The notes under the pieces were generated by a model, which was not told the origin of the DNA, made no database searches, and worked only from the letters and a program-made list of their open reading frames with translations. Made by a program: the position numbers and the translations under genes. From Membranipora membranacea (lineage: Eukaryota > Bryozoa > Gymnolaemata > Cheilostomatida > Membraniporidae), in contig OU612067.1 of NCBI GenBank assembly GCA_914767715.1, positions 19,413,001 to 19,473,000 of the forward strand: DNA of 60,000 nt, read 5' to 3'. Shown piece by piece: positions 45,091 to 55,647 of the stretch (positions are counted from its first letter, which is position 1; each line of letters begins with the position of its first letter).

Positions 45091-48000
45091 TCAGCACTGC
45101 TCTGTTTTGAAAGTCATTCCAGCAGTAGTGACAGGTTGATAGTAATAGGTCCCTGAAAAAATGATAAATGAAAACATAATTCATCCTAATTTGTGAGAAT
45201 TAAAGTCTGTTCCTAACAGAAGAGACAAAACTATGGTGCCACTGATGCCCTTTTGAAGCCTTTATAACCATAACAACCAAAAATGGAATTCTAATATCAA
45301 ACCAAAACTACAGAATATAAAGTCCCTTCAAGATCATTATCAATCTAATTAAATATTGTCTCCAAGGTTTGATTTAAAACCCAATCGTGTCTCCGCTTTT
45401 AACAAAATGAATTTTATTAATATCTCAATCATGGTTTGATGAGACTTTCTGAGGCTGGCCACTGTTTAATTGCACCATTATTCTGGATTGTCATTAGTCG
45501 CCATGTTCAGAATGATGAGGGTCCGGTGATAGCTCTGGGCTTTGATATGCAAATTTAAATTGGCAAAAGCTGATTCACAGGCAGCGTAAAATAATGGAGC
45601 TTTCTTATAGACAGAGAAGCAGAATGACTTCCCTGGTAAATTTACTTGATTTGGCAAGATGTCCAAAAGATGACATCTTGATTGATTGAAAAAATTCTAA
45701 CAAAATACAACATGCCTAGGGGCACAAATCTGGGTATGCTCAAACATCGGCGCAATAAAACAGTTTCCAGATATCACAAGAAGATATGGTCTATTTTACC
45801 ATTCTCTTTGTTTGACTTTTCAGAATTACATTTCATTATGGGAGCCCATCTTTCACATATGAGATTTATGCCAGTAAAAGTATAAAAATCTTTATATAGA
45901 GTGAGACTGAGACGTACCGTTAGCGTTGTAGTACTGATATTGTTGATAGTTAGTTGCCGCGTTGCTGCCTCCAGTGTACAGGTCAGTATTAGGATCGGAG
46001 TAAGTGTTGGGCTGCTGCTGACCTCCGGAGATCGGTGTCATCAGAGGAGGCACCATAGTGGCCAGAGATGTCGAGCTGGTCGATGGGTAATCACCTTCTG
46101 AAAAAGATAAAATATCATTTTATTAATAAATGATTGATTTTGTCAGATAAAGATGTCCATTATACTGATGCATATCCTATACCCTGACCTAATTACTGAT
46201 GGACGCCTCTCTGAGTTATCGATGAAGTATCACCGGTCATAAGCTGACAGATTGAAGGAATGTCCAGAATAGAATCTGTAGAATTTTAAAACGCTGTACT
46301 AATTTCTAAATTCGTACTATCAGGATATCTAGTATTAATTAGCTGAATATTAATCATAATTCCTGTCACCATTTTAGATGGAAGCAAAAATTATATCTAG
46401 TAAGTTCAGTAAGTTCTAATCAACATAAAATTATAAGTAGCATGAAAAAGCCCCACGTTTGTAAGGCTTTCAGGAAATACAATACTTTTGTGAGGTTCTG
46501 AGATTAGATTAGATTTTATTGTAAACATCGACCAATTTTTACGTTGCGCTTTTCGTCACCAAAGACAGGAAGAGATTATTTCGCAATTTGTGATTTGTGA
46601 GTAAACAACAAACTTGTAACAACTACTTATTAACTTTACCAGGAAATTTCATGTTTTCAAAACTTGTTGCAAGATGGAAACACTAAAGTCAATTGTATTG
46701 GGTAAGATCAGCTGCCCATTGTTTTGATTTTGTAGTGACTCGATCAAAGCTTCTCTTCGAACTACTTTTGTACTTTCACCTCAAATATTCTATACAATAA
46801 CTTGTATTGGTGACCCAAAATAGTCATCAACCCACACAAGAAAAGATAAAGCCAAAAACCCATTCATTGATTTGAATTGTTATGTCATCATTAAAGTTAG
46901 TTATTGCCCAACTTAAAAAAGTTAAACATGCACCACCCTTGTCTATTTTTGTATCAAATCCGGTTCACTGCACAATAGTGGTGAAAATAGGGCAGCCAAT
47001 AGCAATAGCATTTTCTTAGAAATGCAACTTATGCAACCGCTGGCCACAAAACAATTCAGATTTAACAATGTTTAATGAAATAAAAACATTCCTCAAGACG
47101 GTTTCTCAATATCTTAGATGTAGCTAATCAGCATTAATTTTCACCACAAATCTTAAGTGTAGGGACTTCTTCAAATTCATATCATCGATCATTAGTTTGG
47201 CCTGCCCAGAAGGACAGCAGTGATAGCAATGAGAGAAAAATGATGCTTATGTGCACTAGATGGTACCTACCTGAGACATAAGGTTGTTGAGGGTTGTAAG
47301 ACTGTGCGACGGGTTTAAGTTCGGTCAGCTCACCCGCCCCGACATTACTATGGGGACTGAGTCTATTATGGTCGGTGGGTGTGGCCGTTCTATCATGCTG
47401 ATTATTGTTATCCGTTTGATGGATCGGGGAATGTTCAGCAGCCGCTGTTAAAATAAATAAAAGAAGAGAGATTACAATGAGCAGCAAAGAGGTACCTGGT
47501 TACACCAAGTAACAATGTCGCAGATGGTTAGCGTGCTTGATATTCACTGCTAGTCAATTGGTGCCACAGTAGTCGAGGTTTTGAATCACAGCAAGTTGGA
47601 TTGGATATGTTGGAAAAGCCAACCTCAAATATAAATAGTGCCTCTATTTAACATATCTGTATCCATTCCTAGCTCATAGTTGAGGCATAAAACTGAATGG
47701 TGTGGGAAAGTTGTCATTCTTGGACGACTCAGAAGGTTTATTTTAAGCCCAGGCCTGTTACAGAAGGGTGGGGATGTTTAAGTCTGGAAGCATTAATTAT
47801 TAAATGGCATATTGTCACAGAGGTATGCCAGCTGTATCACAGCATCATGCCAAGAAAGAGATTCAAACTTTCCAGTTCACTTTGTTGTGTTAGGTAAAGA
47901 TCGCATAGTTTATGTGTTGAGCCAAAAGTCAGACCACCCTCGCCAGTTTTACATGATATGAAATATGAATAACTCTTTTCCTGTTTGCGTAATATTAAGA

Positions 48001-51000
48001 ACCAGATAACTTTGTTATCCAGTATCATACAAGCATATGGGTATCACATTGTCAAGATAGATACTTACTTCTTATTATCCAATCACAAATGAGACCAAGT
48101 AGGACAGATTCGATTTGTGAGTCGATTCCTTATAGTCAACTTTGTTCAAGTTAATAAAACAGCATTTAAATCAGCGGATTGAGCCTCAAATCTTTACTTG
48201 AAACAATTCAAGAAGTGATGCTAGGCAATTAAAGTCTGTAAGAGCCTTAAACCACCTGGACACCCGGACTCACCCATAGGACTGTAGTTGGAGTGTACTG
48301 AGTTGTGTGGTGACTGATCTTGTCGTGATGTGTTTACAGATTTACTCAGATCTTGTACACTGGGTAGAGGCGTCCTCCTGTCCGGCTGAGAGGTGACATT
48401 AGTCACGGGGTAATAGTTAATGATAAAGTCTCCCGCAGCAGTAGATGTGGCGGTCAGGCCTTCGTGTGACGGGGCTAAGTTCTCATCTAACCGCTTCTGT
48501 TTCTGGGGCCATGGATTCTAAAAAGAAAATTTAGCGTATGATTATACCATCGAATAACATTCCAACAATATAATTTTACGGAGCTACCAGGATAAAGGGC
48601 AATAGAAAGAACACTAGTCAATAGTATATGGTAAATACAAAAACCTCTGGATTGAGAGCCCTACAACAATTTAACCAATTTATCTTATTCATATTATAAA
48701 CAAGGAGTAACATAAATAATCCTCAAATGTTTTAGCTCGAAAACTCAGCAAAACAGATACAAATACTGGTATGGAATTCTTTTGAATCATCATTGTTGGA
48801 AGCCTCTTGTCAACACCAGATTGAAACACATTAAGCCATTGAGATGACATTCACCAACTTAATGCCTCATTAGTGAAACCTTTTCACCACCGATTAACAC
48901 TAATGAGAAACTTCCGAGAAATGTCACAAAATAACCAAGTGCTTTGAAAACACACTCGAAATAGCCTCAAAAAATAAGATGCCTATCTTGTCAGTTTGGC
49001 CTCAACACTTTCTTCAGGATTGAGAAAGTGATTACACAAATTTCGTAACTTTGCGTAAAAACCAAAATCCAACCCTATTGGTGAAGGCTGTGGAATAGGA
49101 AACATGGCGTCAGTTTACGTAACTCGTCACAGCTGATGGTAAATAAACTATGAATCTGAGATTATCCCCATGTTTTTTTCAACTTTAAATTAAATTTGAA
49201 ATCCTATAAGCTTCTCAAGAGTATTTTCCCATGAAACAACCAACATTCAAGGTATTAAAAGTTATCAAAAGTTATTTTTATTTTTGTAGTATAAATAAAC
49301 AAACTTACCACAACATCTTCTGATTTCATATCCCTGCTTTCGGCAACTGTGAACATAAAGAAAAAATATATCAATAACATAATGTAATAAAACAACAATT
49401 TGTGTGTAAACACAATTCATTGCTCCAATCAGAACCCTTCCTCACTCATATTTCATTTTTGTTGTTAGTCGAGATCTTCTAAAACATTTGAAATCGCATG
49501 TGTAAATGCAAAAATATTCATAAAGTTGCAGTAATTAAGCCCGGTAAGCAAAAAGTGAGTCCCAACCATGATGGTACGGCTTCTACATACTTCATCAAAA
49601 GAAGTTTAATACTTTCACTAGAGTTTCGTAAACTTGATGCGTTGCCAAATTGAGTCACATTTTAAGTGGCTTGCACTAGGTTTTTTGATATTCGGCGATT
49701 TTAATCGAATGCAGAATGTATGTTGGGGCTGATTCCTCAACAAAATTATTGCATCCCACTGAAAACCCAGACTCCATGTCTGAAAATCTTGTTGACAATG
49801 ATGTAGAACCCGGTTTGACCTTGTAAGCAAAAGTTTAAAGTGATCAATATCTGCATAGATGTGACAGTTTTGAGATTCCATATTTCACCAGCTATCACTA
49901 TCAAATATATAGGATGATGAAGATGGTAGAGGCAGTAATAATGACCCTGTACCCATATAAAGCTATACCAGGCAAGGTGTTTGAAAACTTCTGTCATTAA
50001 AGTTAGGAATTTGGAAGGCAGCCATGGTGATGAAGCGATCCACAAGTGCTGGGGGTAGGAGTGGGTTTGAAGCAAAACAGAAATATAGCTTTTAACAATA
50101 ACTTACAGTTATGGTGGGGGCGTTTTCTACTACCCATACTGAGATCTGCTACTTCTGAGGCTATTTGAGAGGAGTTATTAATATCTATATCAGCTGCAGG
50201 GTCTGTGGAGGCTGCAACTCCTGGCACACTAAGTATAGTACCGATAGTGTATGGCTGGGTCTGTAAAACAAAAATACAGGTGGAGATAAAGAGAAAATCA
50301 AATCATGTACAAATAGCAAAACTTGATCTGCTAGAACTGAATCCATATAGAGTAGAAAAAGCTGGGAAAGGCATGAGGAACAACATACTGCAGCTTCTAA
50401 ACCATACAACCCTTCAGATGAGGCAGTGGGTCCACTCTGTGGAGATAAATAACATAAGCATTTTTCTATGACTTTAAACTGTTAAGTTACCTGAAGGCCT
50501 GAGATAGAAACTAAGGTTGGTGTGTGTTGGTTAGCCTGAAGTTCAGTGCCCATGACACTTGCTATAACAGGCACAGGAGTAGAGCCCTGGTCACTGCCTC
50601 CTGTCTGATCTGGGTTAGAATGTGGTGAAATAGGATTCATTCTGTCAGCTGCTCGATTTCTGACAATCCTGCAACAACAAAATGTCCGTCTATTGCAATG
50701 CAATAGATGTCAGTTCAAACCTCCACAAAATTCTGCTGAAGTGTTAATGTTCAGTGCTAACAAAAAAAATTACCATAAATTTACCTTCAATCCACACAAA
50801 ATCAAACATTTACCATGGTACTTAGTGTGTTGTGTAATTTTATTACTGCTATCAATAAAAGTACAAAAACTCTTTTGGCCAAGCCGGAAACATATTTGGC
50901 ATCCTTGTCTCAAAATTGAACTCTGTTAGAGGATTTTCTACTTGTCTGGTGAACTTGGATGCGAGCAATACTTGACCCCAGCCCACTCAGCCATCCAGGG

Positions 51001-54000
51001 ACCAGCAGCATCTCATTCCAAATAACTAAACATACCGATGGATCTATGACCCTCTTTGTAATACATATCTACCCTAGAATCACACGCCAAACTATGTCTC
51101 CAAATTTTCCATGTAATATTCATTCCCAAGCGCTGATCAAAGTGACCCGGTCCTTTGTAAGGACGATAGGGTGTAACACTAATCACAGAGACAATAAAAA
51201 GTCAAGAGGTCGAGTCTCAAGATTAATAACAAACCATCAAAAAATAAACCTGGAAGTAGAATCATTAATTACAATTAAGAGACCTGTCGCCTTATATGCA
51301 AGTCATTCATAGTACAGCTATATCAATCAGCATTCGGCTTTGTAACAATAGATAACTAATTATTATCAAAGGGTTTCATGACCAAGATCATGTATGTAAG
51401 GATGATGACAGGCTTGCTGTTTTCACAGGGAATGAACAGCTATAAGACCGATCCAAACCCCAAAGACAAAGCCTCGTAATATTACCAAAGCCTCTATATT
51501 TTCTAAATCCTTTTCATTGGCAAAGTTTTCTCAAATCTGACTCAGCAAACCAGTTCTGGCTGATTCAAGCTCTGAGAAACTCTGAGACAAGATCTGACAG
51601 GTAACCATAGACTTAATAAGTCTATGCAGGTAACTAACATAACACAACGGGTGCCGCTTCTTCTTGATGCGCAACTTACTGAGCTAAAACATTACCTGTT
51701 GATGGAGGAGACACTGGGTACGTTCTCATTATCACAAACGCCGTCAGTCAACAGTTTGTCTCTGATCTCCCAAGCAAAGAGAGTCATGTTCTCCTTCTTA
51801 TATCTACATATGGCATTGACCACCTTAGGAGTGGCCACCTTGGGTTTAGATCCCCCAATGATCTTCGGCCTTATTGAGCCAGTTTCATGAAATCTGGAAC
51901 ATATGTAGGGGAAACAATTCACAATATGACCTTCTTACCTATTTATAGAACTGACGCTGGGTATGTTTTCTTGAGAGCAAATGCTTTCGGCGAGTAACCG
52001 GTCTCGAATCTCCCAGGCGAACATGGTCGGATTTTCCTGTTTATATTTGACGATTGCATCTACGACTGCTGGCGTTGCTACTTTTGGTTTGGAGCCTCCT
52101 ATTACACCTGGTTTGGTGGACCCCGTCTCAAAGTATCTGGAAGAAGAGGACCATCATTGTTCACCCACAGTATCCAGTGTCATTACTTCTCCAGTGTTGT
52201 GTGTGAGTACAGTGGTGTAGTAGTGTTAGTCATCCAGGGGTGTATGTAGATAGATAGGGGGTGTGTAGCAGCACCAGCGGGCAGCAGCTAGCAGCCGGGG
52301 ATGCAGCGAGCGTTATAGGTGGTTTATTGGTAGATTTGCAAGGTGACATTTACGTGGTAGTTAGACGTATAAGACCGTTACCGCTGCTCGAAAGCATTTG
52401 CACCGAGGGTACCATACCATGCACCATTTACCAGGAGTCAGTTCTACTACTAGGAGACAGTGTTGGTGGATTTAGCACATCTAGACTAACACTAGACAAA
52501 TCATTACAATACGATACACTCATTACTAGCGTGAACATACACAAACGGAAATGTGCTAGAATAGGTAGTGTGTGGACAAGTACAAGAGCAACACAAGTTA
52601 CTGCTAGACACAATATAGTTTGGCTGAGTTATCAGGATGCTATTGGGGGGTTTGTTAGATTTGCTGTAGGTAGAGGGAGGGTATGGTTAGTGTTGGTGTA
52701 TTGGGTTGGCAGGTAAACAAGCAAATCGAAAAACAAATCATAGGGTTGCAACTTTACTACAAAACTTGATTGCTAACTGTAGCATGCAGGCTTGCAATAT
52801 TTCTACCAATATTTCAGGAAATTGCTGCAAGCATGCATTTTGAATGCACAATAAAAAACTTAGTCAATCGTTGTTTGACACGAAAATTAAAACTGATATT
52901 GGTGTAACATCGGAGCCACTGTCTCTCTATTTTAGGTATGAGGTGCACAAACATTCACACAAGTCAACGTACCCCACCACCAACTTGGTCAGTAATTGCA
53001 GGTGATCTATCTAACCTAGCAGTCATAGAGCAGAGGAAGCTTGAGTTGTCAAACAGTGATCCGTTACACAAAAAAAAGTTTTGTAATTGACTAAGAGATG
53101 CTTGTTGAAGACTTGGTCACTTTCAAAAGTGCCCTGAGGGTCAAAAATAAGCTTGGTTAGTTGGCTGAAATTTGTCTGTTTGAAAAAATTGTGGGTGGGT
53201 TTGGGCTGAATCACTTTGCATTCTTACTAACAGGTTGTAAAACGTGTGAGTACAAAGATTAACATTTTTCAGACTATTATGACGTCGCGTCAGCTTACCT
53301 TCCGAGTATTTTGCTGACACAGCCGTGAGACACTCGGAGCTGCCTGCTAATATCACATGGTCTAACACCCTGATGAGCTAACTCTACAATTCTCTGTCTG
53401 ACAGCGTCTGGTAATGGCCGGCCATTTACAAACATACCACCGAGCTGGTTAACTCCGCCCTGACCTAAAAGATAGAAATGAAGACTATGATTTCAAGATG
53501 GGCGGCAGTGAAGGGGTTAAAAAACTGATAATCCAAACTTTTATGTTAGCTTACTTAGAGACTAGAAGAAGCTAGTTATCACATTTTATTAGTCTATTTA
53601 GGCTGCGATTTACTATTTGATAGCATTGAAGGTTTAGAGACAGGTACAGCTTGTTAATCGAAATAAAAGTGAAACATGAGATGTGTAGATCGGAAAAAAT
53701 GTGTACTGAAGAGTGATCGATGTACTGTTGTGCTGCTACTAAAAATACAGATAATACTGAAATTCATCCCTTGAAATAGTTTAAGTTTAGTCTGTAAAAT
53801 TTTGATAAGCTGATATGACTCGGCAGCAAGATCAGCCATTTTCAGTACTTCTCAACCTGTTAAAACACTCTTGGAATCAAAAGTTTACTCAGACACGCCA
53901 CTGTTTCAAGATGGCACGGTATTTCAAGGATGTTTTCTCTCTATCCATTATCTGGTGTGGAAAGAATATGGGAAATTGGCAAAAAAAGATCTTTTCTCCC

Positions 54001-55647
54001 AAATATTGATATATTTTCCTTGTTTAACAGACAGACACCCATATATGGAATCGAGGAAAACCAAACAGCTAAGTTTCATATTACAAATTTTCCAGTCTAG
54101 TGTGTGTCGTTTCCAACCAATGTCAACTATAATCTCAAAGTTTTTTGCCAAATAAATAAGAATTATGACAAATGACTGCAGTAAAATCTCCTGTTTTTGA
54201 GTAATGAATACACGGCATATATACTTTGAGGTTGTTGTTCTTGAAATGACATACACAGTTACTCAATATTTTAAAATGAAATGAAAGGGTATAAACTCGA
54301 TGATAGCATAGGGGGCGACAATGTCTCTTTAGTTATTCTTGAGAATATATAGTAGTTATCAGCTGTACCTTCTTTAGATTGGTATCAGTCGCCTAACAAA
54401 CAATGCTCAAACCTCACCTAACCCCCTAATTAAATTTAAAATTAACGGATTTGAAACAGGAGTCACCCGGTAAAACGCATGTTGTAACATAAATTGGTGC
54501 TATGAATAATGGAAAGCGTTGACCCTGCCACATTTTCCCTTGTGAGCACATGTAAAGAGAAAAGCCAGGACACCCATTAGGTTTAGAGAAGATGGACAAC
54601 TCCTACTACAATCTATTGTTCACAACATTGATGTTGTTATCACTAGAATGTGATTCAGTTGACTTGAAAAACAACAAACTGGGCTATGTTTACTGTTTAC
54701 TTGGAGGAAATTGTGAAGTGGTTTAGTTTGTGGCGAGATTAAGATTCTCGTGTTGGTTATTTGTAAATCCACAAGATATTTATATCTGTTCGTACTTGAT
54801 GAACTAAAAACACCTGGAAGTAAACCCACCTTCACTGAGCGGTGGTGGCCTTGGTCATCTATCGTCCATATTCTACTACGACAGTTATCTGAGAATGATC
54901 TTTTATCATGATGAAAAGGCATCAATAATTTGTGCAAATTTTAAGAAAAATAGATAAAGTTTACAGAACCGAGCTGTGGTGAAAAGGTCCATATGCTGAG
55001 TTAAAAGATCTCAAGCATGATAGGGAGATGAAAAATTGTCATAAACAATAAAACGTTTTCTTATCACACCTCGCATTGAAGACAACTAATCAGGCTTTCC
55101 TTTCAGACAGAGAGCAATGCTGGCTACAAGCTCACATATCAATGATTTATAGGGGTTTTTGAAAGATTTTTATATTTTAAATATACCAATTAAAAAATTC
55201 ATAATAATCACCAAATGGCTTCCCATTTTCCGCTGAAAAGTCACACCACAGGACCAGGCAGATTTATGGGCCAATTTTCACTCACACTTAAAACAACAAT
55301 TTACAACAACCCCACATTCTTTTATATATACCCATTTTTGCGGCACCTAAAGTGTGGCCCAGTGGGTCCCAATTTGATAACTTACAGGAGTTGGGTCGTG
55401 GTATACCATGCAGAGATCCCATACGAGGTATATGTCCATGCATACCGTGGTGGGCCGGAGACATAGATCCCGTGTGATGGTGATGATGGTGCGGTATGTG
55501 TGATTGTACTGACGCTGCCGGTGACATATTACTGTGATGATAGCTGTGAGGAGGCAGCGATTGTTGATACGCTGCCGGCATACTGCCGGGGTGATGATGC
55601 TGATGTGCGTGATGAGGTAAATTGTGGTAAGTGTGTAAGTCCATCAT
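45091..55647 (-). CDS. Pax2/5/8: Pax2/5/8-type paired-box transcription factor, complete, with duplicated paired-domain exon
   Basis: Sequence-specific nuclear regulator. Exons, minus strand: 55386-55647, 53299-53464, then one of 51939-52136 (3a) or 51696-51893 (3b), 50491-50668, 50107-50260, 49309-49346, 48274-48517, 47271-47444, 45918-46097, 45091-45152. All phases join; about 551 residues with either exon 3. The start is [10 protein letters not shown] (an in-frame TAG lies upstream), followed by a His-rich region including [10 protein letters not shown]. The paired domain runs from QGGVNQLGG (about 89) to SVSSINR, then [10 protein letters not shown]. The octapeptide is YTIGTILS (about 272), next to VPG. 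No full or partial homeodomain is seen before the Gln/Asn/Ser-rich C-terminus, which ends [20 protein letters not shown] and a short tail; YYY near the end is typical of Pax2/5/8. Assignment to Pax2/5/8 rather than Pax6 or Pox rests on the PAI residues ([19 protein letters not shown]) and the octapeptide. Confidence 0.9.
46501..46565 (-). mobile_element. Short LINE 3'-end fragment
   Basis: On the minus strand this ends AATAAAATCTAATCTAATCT, the same kind of tail as the LINE at 26337-29364. Only the last few dozen bases are visible, as in a severely 5'-truncated insertion. It lies in a Pax intron. Confidence 0.5.
51606..51626. mobile_element. 21-bp palindromic mini-element with 8-bp target duplication
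   Basis: The sequence CATAGACTTA-A-TAAGTCTATG is flanked by CAGGTAAC at 51598-51605 and 51627-51634, a perfect 8-bp duplication. Its arms equal the terminal ten bases of the foldback at 32142-35840, so it looks like an element reduced to its two ends. It is about 70 bases downstream of the donor of Pax exon 3b. Confidence 0.8.
51696..51893 (-). CDS. Pax2/5/8: Pax alternative exon 3b (RED half of paired domain, variant)
   Basis: 198 bases, acceptor CCAG before A (phase 2 entry), donor AG before GTAATG. It codes [20 protein letters not shown], then the helix region with [15 protein letters not shown] and VPSVSSIN. Compared with exon 3a, 44 of 65 residues match. It differs in the linker to the RED subdomain (SIRPK for STKPG, closer to Pax6-type SIRP) and at several helix positions. 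No stop or splice-site damage is seen, so it appears under selection. Confidence 0.88.
51939..52136 (-). CDS. Pax2/5/8: Pax alternative exon 3a (RED half of paired domain, canonical)
   Basis: 198 bases, acceptor TTCCAG, donor AG before GTAAGA. It codes [20 protein letters not shown], then [20 protein letters not shown] and IPSVSSIN. This is the more conventional Pax2/5/8 sequence. Only 45 bases separate its donor from the acceptor of exon 3b. Entry and exit phases equal those of 3b, so each alone restores the full paired domain. Confidence 0.9.
53299..53464 (-). CDS. Pax2/5/8: Pax exon 2 (PAI half of paired domain)
   Basis: Codes [20 protein letters not shown] through [14 protein letters not shown] and the first two bases of the following Arg. 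It contains the N-terminal beta-hairpin and helix-turn-helix of the paired domain. It is shared by both exon-3 isoforms, so any change of DNA target between isoforms would come from the RED half. Confidence 0.95.

Noticed and set aside
44936-45184. 82-residue minus-strand ORF as a separate gene
   Set aside because: Its first part overlaps the final Pax exon in another frame; the Pax frame joins in phase and ends at 45091.
52261-52716. 151-residue plus-strand ORF in the Pax intron
   Set aside because: No family resemblance, antisense to the Pax gene, low-complexity borders; a chance ORF is more likely.
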